This document shows, piece after piece, positions 46,257-54,614 of a DNA stretch of 64,000 bases. Every line of letters begins with the position of its first letter. The first letter of the stretch is position 1. Source of the DNA: WHSW01 sp963705955. GTDB taxonomy: Bacteria > Actinomycetota > Thermoleophilia > Solirubrobacterales > 70-9. The notes below the pieces were generated by a model. The model made no database searches. It was not told where the DNA came from and saw nothing but the letters and a program-made list of their open reading frames with translations. The stretch is taken from positions 186,001-250,000 of the forward strand of contig CAVPLH010000006.1 in assembly GCA_963705955.1 (NCBI GenBank), written 5' to 3'. A program made the position numbers and the translations under genes.

Positions 46257-47576
46257 ATGCGATGTGACGTCGTCGTCGTGGGAGCCGGGCTCGCCGGTCT
46301 GTCCGCCTCCCGAGACCTGGCCGCGGGAGGCGCCGATGTCATCCTGCTCGAGGCCCGTGGCCGCGCCGGCGGGCGGGTCGAGCAGGCGCGCCTTCCGGAC
46401 GGGCGACTCGTCCAGCTCGGCGGCGAGCTCGTGGGTGAGTTCCACACGGCCTACCGCGAGCTGACGGAGGAGCTGGGACTGACGATCGTGCCCGGTTTCG
46501 GGGGGCACGCCTCGGGCGAGGATGTCGCGCTGCTTGCCGAGGGGCGTGTGATCGGCAGCGGGTGGCCGTGGATGAGCGACGCCGACCGCGCGAGCTACGA
46601 CGCCACCGAGGCAGAGTTCGCGAATCTCGCCGCGGGCGTCGACCCCGATGACCCGTGGTCGCATCCCGAGGCGGATCGGCTCGACCGGATCTCCGTCGGC
46701 GCCTGGATGCGCTCCCAGGGCGCGACGCCGAACGCCGTCCGAGCCCGCGAGCTGGCGATGCTTTCCCTTGCCGCCGAGTCGGTTGAGCGGACCTCGCTGT
46801 TGTCGGACCTGCGCAAGGAGGCGGCCGCGGGGGCGCGCGGCTTTTATGACTACGCGGTCTGGGAGTCAGGGACCGTCGCGGAGGGCTCGGCCACGGTGGC
46901 GCTGAAGATGGCAGCGGAGCTCGAGCACCGGATCCACTACGCCACCCCGGTGATCGGCATCGAGGTCGCGAGTACCGGCTGCGCGGTGGAGGCCGCCACG
47001 GGGGAGCGCTTTTACTGCGAAGCCGTCGTCAGCGCGGTTCCCGTTGGCCCGCTTCGCCGGATCGCGATCGACGGGGTCTCGCCGGCCCGGCTCGCCTCGC
47101 TCGACCGCCAGCGGCATGCGCTGGCCGCGAAGGCGTGCTTCTCTTATCCGCGCTCCTTCTGGGAGGGGGAGGGCCTCAACGCGACGGCCTACATGGAGGC
47201 GACGATGATCGGCGGGACCTGGCCCCAGAGCGAGGGCGTCATCTCGGCGCTGATCCCGCCGGAGCGCTTGGCCGCCTACCTGACGACTTCGTCGCGGATC
47301 GTCGAGAAGGAGCTGACGGGGGAGATGGTCGCCGCGTTCGGCGACCAGGCCGGCGACCCGATCGCCGTCCACATCCGCCGCTGGGGAGTCGATCCGTGGA
47401 CGCTCGGCTACATCACGGGCTGGCGACCCGGCGACGTGATGGCCGTCGGTCCCCTGCACGGCACGCACGAACCCCCGTTCTACGTCTGTGGCTCGGACCA
47501 GTGGGTCTGCGGCTACATGGAGGGCGCGGTGCGCACGGGGCGGGCAGCCGCAGCCGCCGCGCTCGGCCGCGACTGA
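46257..47576 (+). CDS. FAD-dependent amine oxidase-family protein
   Basis: 439 aa. The dinucleotide motif CDVVVVGAGLAGLSASRDLA is followed by VILLEARGRAGGRVEQARLP, with RGRAGGR as in monoamine oxidases. QLGGELVGEFHTAYRELTEE follows. The C-terminal FAD-contact segment is FYVCGSDQWVCGYMEGAVRT (G-S-x-W-x-G-x-MEGA). Substrate not predictable. ATG 46257 is preferred to TTG 46242. The 3' end overlaps the convergent methyltransferase gene by 64 bp. Confidence 0.85.
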   Translation: MRCDVVVVGAGLAGLSASRDLAAGGADVILLEARGRAGGRVEQARLPDGRLVQLGGELVGEFHTAYRELTEELGLTIVPGFGGHASGEDVALLAEGRVIGSGWPWMSDADRASYDATEAEFANLAAGVDPDDPWSHPEADRLDRISVGAWMRSQGATPNAVRARELAMLSLAAESVERTSLLSDLRKEAAAGARGFYDYAVWESGTVAEGSATVALKMAAELEHRIHYATPVIGIEVASTGCAVEAATGERFYCEAVVSAVPVGPLRRIAIDGVSPARLASLDRQRHALAAKACFSYPRSFWEGEGLNATAYMEATMIGGTWPQSEGVISALIPPERLAAYLTTSSRIVEKELTGEMVAAFGDQAGDPIAVHIRRWGVDPWTLGYITGWRPGDVMAVGPLHGTHEPPFYVCGSDQWVCGYMEGAVRTGRAAAAAALGRD

Positions 47577-48388
47577 CCGGTCGGCCTGGCTGCGATCACG
47601 ACGGTGGCGCTGAGCTCGTCGGAAACGGCCACCTGCGGCGTCAGTCCGTTGTCGATGACGGCTTCGACGGCCTGCGGCGCCTGGCGCTCGCTCGTCTCGA
47701 CGAGCAGGTGGCCGTCTGGCGCGAGCCATGCCGGGGCCCCGGCGATCACCCGCCGCACGACGTCGAGGCCGTCCGCGCCGCCGTCGAGCGCCGTCCGCGG
47801 CTCGTAGATGCGGGCCTCCCGGGGCAGCAACCCGATCGCCTCGGTTGGGACATACGGCGCGTTGGCGATCAGGATGTCGACGCGGCCCCGCCGCGACGCG
47901 GGCAGCGGCTCGTAGAGGTCACCCTGCCAGACGCGACCACCGGCGGCGAGCAGGTTGCGGCGGGCGCACCGCACCGCGGCGGGGTCGACGTCGACGGCGT
48001 CCAACTCGACCCGGTCCAGGGCCGCGACAAGCGCGGCGCCGATCGCGCCCGAGCCGCAACACAGGTCGACGACGACAGCCGGCGACGAGGCGGAGACCCG
48101 GCGTCCGGTCTCGGCCGCCCGGCGAGTCAGCTCGACGGCCTCGCGGACGAGGAACTCGGTGCGGCGGCGCGGCACGAACACTCCACCGTCGACGGTGATC
48201 CGCAGGCCGCAGAATTCCGCCCACCCGAGGACGTGCTCGAGCGGCAGGCCGGCGACTCGCCGCTCGACCATCGCCGCGAGCTCGGCCGTCGTTCGTGCCC
48301 CCGAGATCAGCAGCCGCGCCTCGTCCTCGGCGAAGACGCAGCCCGCGTCCCGGAGCCTGGTGACGATGACGGATCGAGACAGCAGCAC
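47513..48388 (-). CDS. PrmC/HemK-related protein N5-glutamine methyltransferase-like
   Basis: 291 aa. An N-terminal helical domain (RTTAELAAMVERRVAGLPLE) with HVLGWAEFCGLRITVDGGVF VPRR leads to the SAM-binding core VVDLCCGSGAIGAALVAALD (GSG motif) and VDPAAVRCARRNL. The catalytic motif reads ILIANAPYVPTEAI, that is NAPY instead of the canonical NPPY of PrmC. This substitution marks a related subfamily annotated as 'putative protein N5-glutamine methyltransferase'. Substrate may differ from release factors. Its last 64 bp overlap the oxidase gene. Confidence 0.8.
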   Translation of the reverse strand: MLLSRSVIVTRLRDAGCVFAEDEARLLISGARTTAELAAMVERRVAGLPLEHVLGWAEFCGLRITVDGGVFVPRRRTEFLVREAVELTRRAAETGRRVSASSPAVVVDLCCGSGAIGAALVAALDRVELDAVDVDPAAVRCARRNLLAAGGRVWQGDLYEPLPASRRGRVDILIANAPYVPTEAIGLLPREARIYEPRTALDGGADGLDVVRRVIAGAPAWLAPDGHLLVETSERQAPQAVEAVIDNGLTPQVAVSDELSATVVIAARPTGQSRPSAAAAAARPVRTAPSM

Positions 48389-48395
48389 TGTCGGG

Positions 48396-49154
48396 TCAGG
48401 CGACCGTCTCGCGGCGGCATTTGGCGAACAGCGTCAGCGCGTAACGCCCGGCCGGGTGCTCACGGGCGCGTTCGACGAGCGCGGCGGTGGGGGGAGGCAG
48501 GATGTCGGGCTGGGGGAGAGGGACCCCGTAAACGGGTGGCACGACGACCGATGCCGAGAGCGCCGCGAACGTGAGGTCGGCGGCGCCAAACCGCTCACCG
48601 CACAGGTGCTCGCGGCCGTCCGCGAGCAGCTCGGCGACGAAGTCGAACTCGCGCCAGACCGCAGCCTCGTCCTCGACCTCGGTGCCCGGGTGGATGCCGA
48701 GTTGGCGTCGCGCCCAGCGCACGGCAAGCGGCCAGCCGAGCCGCAGCGCCCGGTCCTCCCAACGCGGCACACCCTGGTTGTTGAAGTCCAGCATCAGCTC
48801 CGGCTGGGCGAGCATGTGGACGTACATCAGCCGACGCCCCGTCGGGCCGAGTCCGTCGTCGAATCGCCGGCAGAGCCGCTCGACCTCGGCGCGCTCCGCC
48901 GACTCAGCCGGGTAGAGCCGGTGCTCGGGTGGGGTGCGTTCGTCGACCCACGCGAGGATCTCCTCCGACTCGCCGAGCACACCCTCGGGGGTCACCAAGA
49001 CCGGGACGGTGGCTCCGCCGCCGGCGCGCCGGGCCGCGATTCGGTGGATGGCCTGTACGTGCCGTTCCTCCCGGTATGCGATTCCGGCCCGCTCGAGGGC
49101 CCAACGGGCCTTCTCGCAGTAGTGGCTGATCGGGATCGTGACGAGTCGCAGCAC
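48396..49154 (-). CDS. Glutathione S-transferase-like protein
   Basis: 252 aa. The thioredoxin-like N-domain has ITIPISHYCEK-type active-site sequence (PISHYCEKARWALERAGIAY) and the cis-Pro strand TVPVLVTPEGVLGESEEILA. The C-terminal helical domain includes HLCGERFGAADLTFAALSAS. Because actinobacteria usually use mycothiol, the natural thiol is uncertain. It lies 8 bp upstream of the PrmC-like gene on the same strand, so the two are probably cotranscribed. Confidence 0.8.
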   Translation of the reverse strand: MLRLVTIPISHYCEKARWALERAGIAYREERHVQAIHRIAARRAGGGATVPVLVTPEGVLGESEEILAWVDERTPPEHRLYPAESAERAEVERLCRRFDDGLGPTGRRLMYVHMLAQPELMLDFNNQGVPRWEDRALRLGWPLAVRWARRQLGIHPGTEVEDEAAVWREFDFVAELLADGREHLCGERFGAADLTFAALSASVVVPPVYGVPLPQPDILPPPTAALVERAREHPAGRYALTLFAKCRRETVA

Positions 49155-49183
49155 CCTGCGAGGATATGTCGCCCGCCGCGCGG

Positions 49184-51272
49184 TCAGCGGGCGCGGACGA
49201 CCTCGGCCGCGAACCAGACCGAGAGCCCGCCGGCGACGCCACGCAGCGTCCGGGAGAGGCGGGGGTCGATCTGGTCGGAGGTGCTCGCCTGGGTCGCGGC
49301 GACCCAGGTCAGCCCCGCCCCCAAGCCGAGCGCCACCACCCGCCCGGCCCGCACGACCTTCTGCTCGAGGCGCGCCGAGGTGAACTTGACCTCGAGCTGG
49401 CGCCCCGGCCGGTTGCCGACCACCGTCGCGAGGCCGTCGGAGATCTGGCTCGCCCGGTAGCGGAGCCGCTCCGCCTCGTAGATGATCTGCTGTGGGTCGA
49501 GGCGCCCGACGAGCCGCCGCGAGATGCTGCGCATGAAGAATCGTCGCGCCTCCTCGATCGGGTCGAGCTCCGGTGCGAGCTCGGAGACCGCGCCGTCGAC
49601 CTGGGCGAGCGCCTTGCCGACCATGACGAAGGCGGGCGGCAACGGAACTCCGTGGCGAACCGAGATCATCGTCAGCTGGTTGAGGACGTCGACCAGGTGG
49701 ATCTCGTTCAACGAGCGGCCGCGGATCTCGGCCATGACCGCGGCGATGTCCTTGCGGTAGTCCTCGATCTCGACCTCGGCCGCGTCGGCGACCCCGCTGA
49801 GGTCGAGTGAGACGTCGGCGAGCAGGTCGACATCGCCTTGCGCGAAGGCGAGCAGGACGAGGAACAGCTGGCGGCGCGTCTGCGCGTCGAGGCGACCGAC
49901 CATGCCCAGGTCGAGCAACCAGATCCGACCGTCGGCCCAGAGCATGTTGCCCGGGTGCGGGTCGGCATGGAAGAAGCCCTCCTCGAGTACCTGCTTGTAG
50001 TACGCCTGCATCAACTGTCGCGCCGCCTCGATCCGCTCGGGGCCCTCCGGCGCCTCGAGCAGGGGAACCCCGTCGACGACTTCGTCCATGACCAGAAAGC
50101 GCTGGGTGGAGAGCTCGCGGTGACAGCGCGGAACCGCGATCCGGCTGTAGCCGTCGACGATCTCGCCCATGCGGACGATGTGGCGCGCCTCCTCGCCGAA
50201 GTCGAGCTCGTCGCGGAGGGCGCCGGAGACCTGCTCGACGAGCGACGGCAGGTCGATGATCCGGTTGAGCCGCCCGGAACGCGACGTCGGCCCGACGATC
50301 ATCTCGAGCAGGGCGAGATCGTTCTCGACCACCTCCTTGGCCTCCGGGCGCTGGACCTTGACCACGACCGGGTGGCCGTCCGCCATCCGCGCCCGGTGCA
50401 CCTGGGCGATCGTCCCCGCGGCGAGTGGCTCGGGGTCGATCGAGGAGAAGACGTCCTCCCAGGGCACGGCGAGCTCGCGCTCCATCATCGCCACGACCTC
50501 CGCTTCGGACATCGGCGGCACGTCCGACTGCAGCGCGGCGAGCTCGGCGACGTACTCCTCGGAGATCAGGTCGGGGCGGGTCGAGAGGATCTGGCCGAGC
50601 TTCCCGAACGTCGGCCCGAGCCTCTCGAACGCCTCGCGCAGCCGGCGTGGGCCGTCGGCGTCGCCTTCGAGGCGAAGCACCCGCCCGGAGAGCTGGCGGA
50701 TGGCGACCGGGCCGAGGATGCCTCCGATCTCACGGGCGCGTGCCTTCAGCGGGCCGGAGTCCGGGGTGCTCTCGGCGGCCGGCTCGCCGGTGGCGGTATT
50801 GACGACGACCACGGTGCAGTCGGCGAGATGGGTGACGCGGTTGGCGACGTTACCGAGCAGGAACTGCTTGCGACCACGCATCCCCGAACTGCCGACGACG
50901 ACGACGTCGGCATCGGCCCGCCGGGCGGCGTCGAGGATCGCGGCGGCGATGTCCTCGCTCGACTCGACCACCGCGCGGGCGCTGATCCCGTCGGCCGGCA
51001 ATGACCTCTCGAGCGCCTTACGCAGCCGGGCGTGCTCTCGAGCGGCGCCGTTGTCGGGCGCGTCCCGCTCCGCCGACGGCCTCCGGGGCGCCGCCGTTCC
51101 CGGCCCCGGCATCGAGCTCGCCGGAATCGGGCTCCGGTGGCGGCGCCACCACCTGGATCGCCAGCAGCTCGGCGCCCAGCGATCGAGCGAAGCCGGCCGC
51201 CCATTCGACCGCGAGCGCCGCTCCGGCGCTGCCGTCGGTGGCCACCGCGACGAGCTTCGTTTCCGCAGGCAT
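49184..51272 (-). pseudogene. UspA-ABC1/UbiB kinase fusion protein, frameshift in the UspA part
   Basis: From ATG 51272: KLVAVATDGSAGAALAVEWA and AELLAIQVVAPPPEPD begin a universal stress protein domain. After a one-base shift between about 51115 and 51060 the next frame completes it: DADVVVVGSSGMRGRKQFLL, GNVANRVTHLADCTVVVV (G-x2-G-x9-GxxxN nucleotide motif). It runs on without break into an ABC1 kinase: LGPTFGKLGQILSTRPDLIS (KxGQ), LAAGTIAQVHRA (Ala-rich loop), VVVKVQRPEAKE (Lys), FFHADPHPGNM and LLDLGMVGRL. A C-terminal hydrophobic pair follows. About 696 aa. ABC1 kinases act in quinone/lipid homeostasis; the fused stress sensor is unusual. Confidence 0.75.
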
Positions 51273-51359
51273 CAGCGCGAGGATAGGTCGGCGGCAGGGC
51301 TCGGTGCGTGGCGCTCTGCACAGACGCAGGGGGGATGAGCCGCTGCTGAGGCGCGACCG

Positions 51360-51401
51360 CCCGGACCGAGGGCCGCCGGTCCGGCGGCGCCTCGGTCCGG
51401 G
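51360..51401 (-). terminator. Long nested hairpin downstream of the AHSA1 gene
   Basis: CCCGGACCGAGG (51360-51371) pairs perfectly with 51390-51401. Inside, GCCGCCG pairs with CGGCGGC around a GTC loop, leaving one bulged G. It starts 8 bp after the minus-strand AHSA1 stop and separates that operon from the UspA-ABC1 gene. Confidence 0.65.
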
Positions 51402-51409
51402 TCGGCGCG

Positions 51410-51919
51410 TCAGGCGGCCGGTTGCGGCGCCTCGGAATAGCGCAGCGAGCCGGGCGTGTCGAGCAGCTCACCCGTCTCCAGCAGCGTCTTCAGGCCGGAG
51501 AGGATCATCGGCCAGCCGCCGTAGAGCTCGCCGTTCGCTCCCTCGCGCAACTGGTCGTGGGTGACCGTCAGCCGGCACGAGTCGCCGACCGGCTCGATCT
51601 CCCAGGTGATCCGCGACGCGCCTTCGCTCCGCACCTCGTCGCTCCAAAGCGCCGTCATCGTCTGGACGAGCCGGCGCGGCGGATCGACCTCCAGGTTCTC
51701 TCCTTCGCCGAGCGGGACGGCGCCGTCCGCGGCGCTCATCTCGTAGCGCGAGCCGGGCTTCCAATCGGAGCTCACCCGCGCCCCGAAGTTGTACTTGCTC
51801 CTCATCTCGCCGTCGGTGATCGCCTCCCAGAGGCGTTCCGGGGTCGTCTTGATGTAGATCTCGAACACCTTCTCGTCGGGCGAGGCCGTCCACGGCCTCT
51901 TGCCGGTGCTGCTCTCCAT
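51410..51919 (-). CDS. AHSA1/SRPBCC domain protein
   Basis: 169 aa. KVFEIYIKTTPERLWEAITD, SSDWKPGSRYEMSAADGAVP, GENLEVDPPRRLVQTMTALW, RITWEIEPVGDSCRLTVTHD and GGWPMILSGLKTLLETGEL are the full START-like AHSA1 pattern. The start ATG 51919 lies 2 bp after the ArsR stop (TAG-AC-ATG), so the two are cotranscribed. ArsR-AHSA1 pairs are common; the protein probably binds a hydrophobic ligand, or the pair acts in stress response. Confidence 0.85.
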   Translation of the reverse strand: MESSTGKRPWTASPDEKVFEIYIKTTPERLWEAITDGEMRSKYNFGARVSSDWKPGSRYEMSAADGAVPLGEGENLEVDPPRRLVQTMTALWSDEVRSEGASRITWEIEPVGDSCRLTVTHDQLREGANGELYGGWPMILSGLKTLLETGELLDTPGSLRYSEAPQPAA

Positions 51920-51921
51920 GT

Positions 51922-52227
51922 CTAGTCCTCCAGTTGCTTCTTGAGCCCGGTCAGCGTTGCCACCCAGGGCTCGGCGTATTTGCTCACCCAACGGTCGTGG
52001 ACGAGCCTGATCGGGACGGGGTTCAGGAAGTGGAGCTTTTCGCGCCCACGCCGCTGCGTGGTCACCAAGCCCGCCTCCTCGAGCACCCTGAGGTGCTTCA
52101 TGACGCCGAATCGGGTCATCGGCAGCCGCCGCTCGAGCGCGCTCAGCGTTTGCCCGTCGAGTTCGAACAGCTCGTCGAGCAGGCTACGGCGGGTCGAGTC
52201 GGCGAGCGCCTTGAACACCGCGTCCAT
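51922..52227 (-). CDS. ArsR-family winged-helix repressor
   Basis: 101 aa. MDAVFKALADSTRRSLLDEL, FELDGQTLSALERRLPMTRF, GVMKHLRVLEEAGLVTTQRR and GREKLHFLNPVPIRLVHDRW match the ArsR type that precedes AHSA1 genes. No Cys metal site is seen. ATG 52227 is chosen over ATG 52248, since the latter lies within the -35/-10 spacer; the -10 box ends 6 nt before ATG 52227, implying a leaderless message. It should repress its own operon through the palindrome at 52241-52256. Confidence 0.85.
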   Translation of the reverse strand: MDAVFKALADSTRRSLLDELFELDGQTLSALERRLPMTRFGVMKHLRVLEEAGLVTTQRRGREKLHFLNPVPIRLVHDRWVSKYAEPWVATLTGLKKQLED

Positions 52228-52233
52228 GCCGGG

Positions 52234-52263
52234 ATCATAGGTGACCATTTGGTCACTTGTCAA
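52234..52263 (-). promoter_or_regulatory. Promoter of arsR-AHSA1 operon with embedded operator
   Basis: On the minus strand: consensus TTGACA (52263-52258), an 18-bp spacer, then TATGAT (52239-52234), six bases before ATG 52227. The spacer holds the palindrome GTGACCA-AA-TGGTCAC (52256-52241), a likely ArsR dimer site. This is the clearest promoter in the window. Confidence 0.75.
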
Positions 52264-52313
52264 GGCGGGCACCGGTAGTCGAACCCGGGATACCCGCTCG
52301 CGTTTCAACGCCG

Positions 52314-53112
52314 TCAGTCCGAGACCCGGCGAAGGAACTCGGCGAAGCCCGCGTCCGGGGTGTGGATGTTGAGCATCCGGGCCCCGCTCTCGCGCCTCTG
52401 GGCGAACGTGTGTCGCACCCCGCGCGGGATCGAGGCCAGGGTGCCCGCGGCGGCCCTGTGCACCGAGTCCTCGACCGTCACCTCGAGCTCGCCGTCGAGC
52501 ACGTAGAACGAGTCCACCTGGTCGTCGTGGTGGTGGGCGTCGGGGCCGTCGAACGGGCCATCGAGCTTCCACTCGGCGAAGGAAATCTCGGGGAGGGCGG
52601 CCTTCATGTGAACGACGCGATTGCCGGACACGAGCCGCTCGCCGCCGCCGGGGGCGCGGACGATCGCCTCTGCAGCGGCCAGCCCGCCGTCGCGCGGCGG
52701 GTCGAAGCTGTCGAACCGCGCGCTCGGCGCCGTCGCGGCTCGCTCGCATGAAGGCGGCGAAGCCCCCGTCCGGGGCGTGGAAGTTGAGGAAGCGTGCGTC
52801 ATCGCCGCCTTCGTTGGCGAATGAGTGGACGAGGTTCGGAGGCGCTGCGACGAACCCGCCGGCGGGTATCCGGACCTGCTCGGCTGCGGCGCCGATCTGG
52901 AACGTCAGCTCGCCGTCGAGCAGGTAGAACGCGTCGGTGTGCTCGCGGTGGACGTGCGGGTCGGGCCCGCGCTCACCGGGCCCGTAGCGCGACCAGGTGA
53001 CCGAGAGGTCGTCGTGGTCGGCGAGCAGGACCACGTCGCGGGCCGCGCGCGCGGTGATCGTCTCCCCGTCGCCGGGACCGACGAGAACGTTGCTCAGGTT
53101 GTGCTCGCCCAT
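52314..53112 (-). pseudogene. Two-domain cupin (bicupin), frameshifted between domains
   Basis: ATG 53112 follows GCAGGAGGTTCG. Domain 1 shows DPHVHREHTDAFYLLDGELT (cupin motif 1, with His-x-His and Glu/Asp) and PPNLVHSFANEGGDDARFLN (motif 2). Near 52745 the frame changes by one base. Domain 2 then shows DAHHHDDQVDSFYVLDGELE and IPRGVRHTFAQRRESGARML, ending at 52314. Corrected length is about 265 aa. Both domains keep the metal-binding His set. The enzyme class is unknown; bicupins include dioxygenases and decarboxylases. Confidence 0.75.
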
Positions 53113-53453
53113 CGAACCTCCTGCCGCCGCGGAACGCCCCGAGACCCTGACCATGGTGATCGGACGCAGGTCGATGGTAAAAGAGCACCTTCGCCCGCGG
53201 CAGGTTGAGCGGTTCTGGCCGACTTCCTGGCCGAGTTCAGCGACGAGATCCGGGTCATCGGCGCCTGGCGCCGAGACCCGGGCGGCTCCCGCGAGTTGCC
53301 CCGCCGGCGGCCGTGCCGGGCCCGGCCTCGCCCACCACCCTGCTAGCCGTCGCTCTAGCTGCGTGAATTGCGCGGCGTACTTCGTGCCAGCGTCGCAGTC
53401 GTTGCTCAACCGCATCCTCCGCGCTCGTTCGCACCGAACCGTGGAGGAAAAGC
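53113..53453. other. Intergenic region upstream of the cold-shock gene
   Basis: About 340 bp between the bicupin start (minus) and the cold-shock protein gene (plus). Part of it may be a long 5' leader of the csp mRNA, as in many cold-shock genes. Frames crossing it (for example ADFLAEFSDEIRVIGAWRRD on plus, about 53219-53280) show no complete gene. No clear promoter was identified. Confidence 0.4.
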
Positions 53454-53651
53454 ATGTCCACAGGAACCGTGAAGTGGTTCAACGACACGAAGGGCTTCGG
53501 CTTCATCACGCCCGATGACGGCTCGAAGGATCTCTTCGTCCATCAGAACTCAGTCAACGCCGGCCACGTCCTCACCGAGGGCACGAAGGTCAGCTTCGAG
53601 TCCGAGGAAAGCGACAAGGGCCCTCGCGCCGCCAACGTTCAGGCGGTCTGA
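53454..53651 (+). CDS. csp: Cold-shock protein (CspA family)
   Basis: 65 aa, standard length. MSTGTVKWFNDTKGFGFITP has RNP1 (KGFGFI), followed by RNP2 in DLFVHQNSV (LFVHQ; the common form is VFVH). VLTEGTKVSFESEESDKGPR completes the OB fold. It is a single-stranded RNA/DNA-binding chaperone. ATG 53454 follows GTGGAGGAAAAGC. The hairpin at 53686 is the likely terminator. Confidence 0.95.
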   Translation: MSTGTVKWFNDTKGFGFITPDDGSKDLFVHQNSVNAGHVLTEGTKVSFESEESDKGPRAANVQAV

Positions 53652-53685
53652 GAGCGGCCTCACCCGTCGCGCGACTCGCGCCGCC

Positions 53686-53723
53686 GGCGCCCCGCCCCTC
53701 ACGAGATGACGGGGCGAGGCGCC
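53686..53723. terminator. Bidirectional hairpin between csp and the repeat protein gene
   Basis: GGCGCCCCGCCCC (53686-53698) pairs with GGGGCGAGGCGCC (53711-53723) at 12 of 13 positions around a 12-nt loop. The genes on both sides converge here. Confidence 0.6.
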
Positions 53724-53739
53724 GCGGTGTGATCGTTGA

Positions 53740-54546
53740 TCAGTCGAACGTGATCAGGTGGATCGGCACGTGGTCGATCTCCGGTGATGCGCCCCCGGTG
53801 AAGTTGCATACCTTCGCCAGGGTCTGGTCGTCGAGCGGGACGCGGAGTCCGTAGACGAGGACGCCGGCCGGAAGCGGCGCTCTCATCGAGATCAGCACGG
53901 CCTCGTCCACCTCGGTGCCGGGTGTCGCCAATGTCAGGTCGATGCAGCCACCGTCGGGGACGGAGCCTGCCGTGACGCTGATCGTGCCGAGGGCCTCGCC
54001 GCCCGCGATGTCGCTCGCGGTCAGCGAGTCGGTGGCGACGTCGGCACCGGTGAGCGTGCTGCTCGCGACGTCGGTGCCGGACACGGTGGCGTCGTCGATC
54101 TCGGAGGTGCCGACGGAGTCGGTTCCGAGGTCGGTCGCGGTCACGCTTCCGTCGTCGATTTCCGGGCTGGCTACGGAGTCGGTTCCGAGGTCGGTCGCGG
54201 TCATCGAGTTGTCGACGATCTCGCCGCCGTCGATCGAGTTGTCGGCGATCTCGCTCGCCGCGACCCCGTTGGTTGCGATCTCGGCCTGGGAGACCGCGCT
54301 TCCGGCGATCTTCGGGTTGGTCACCGCGTCGTCGGCGAGGTCGGCCTCGTTTACGGCGAGGTTCTTCAGCTTCGCCGAGGTGACGCTGGCTCCGTCCAGG
54401 TCGACGGTCTTCACCTCCCCGTTGACGATGTCGGTCGAGAACACGGTGTTGGCCGCGTACGCGCCGCCGGTGCTGACCGCGATCAGCAGCGCGAGTAAGG
54501 AGCACACGTTCGCGAACGTGACCCCGCGGCGTAGTCGGACGAGCAT
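53740..54546 (-). CDS. Secreted repeat-stalk protein
   Basis: 268 aa. A signal/anchor segment (FANVCSLLALLIAVSTGGAY) is followed by about 150 residues of short irregular repeats built on A/S-x-I/L-x-D/N-x-S/A-V/I: VTSAKLKNLAVNEADLADDA, NPKIAGSAVSQAEIATNGVA, ASEIADNSIDGGEIVDNSMT, ATDLGTDSVASPEIDDGSVT. The spacing resembles beta-helical or trimeric-stalk repeats. A globular tail with GGCIDLTLATPGTEVDEAVL and GVLVYGLRVPLDD ends it. Such exported actinobacterial proteins are uncharacterised; surface fibre or stalk role is inference. Confidence 0.65.
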   Translation of the reverse strand: MLVRLRRGVTFANVCSLLALLIAVSTGGAYAANTVFSTDIVNGEVKTVDLDGASVTSAKLKNLAVNEADLADDAVTNPKIAGSAVSQAEIATNGVAASEIADNSIDGGEIVDNSMTATDLGTDSVASPEIDDGSVTATDLGTDSVGTSEIDDATVSGTDVASSTLTGADVATDSLTASDIAGGEALGTISVTAGSVPDGGCIDLTLATPGTEVDEAVLISMRAPLPAGVLVYGLRVPLDDQTLAKVCNFTGGASPEIDHVPIHLITFD

Positions 54547-54614
54547 TGACGCCTCCCTCGGGTCGTTTTGCCGACCCTACCTTCGGAGGTCCGCAGGCCG
54601 ACCAACCGCGTCGC

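Noticed and set aside
44910..46664. Minus-strand ORF of 584 codons with regular repeats
   Set aside because: The regularity is the complement of the six propeller repeats of the plus-strand gene, not an independent repeat protein.
53219..53345. Short plus-strand frame ADFLAEFSDEIRVIGAWRRD
   Set aside because: No start codon with RBS, ends in Arg/Pro-rich sequence, and no family recognised; left as intergenic.
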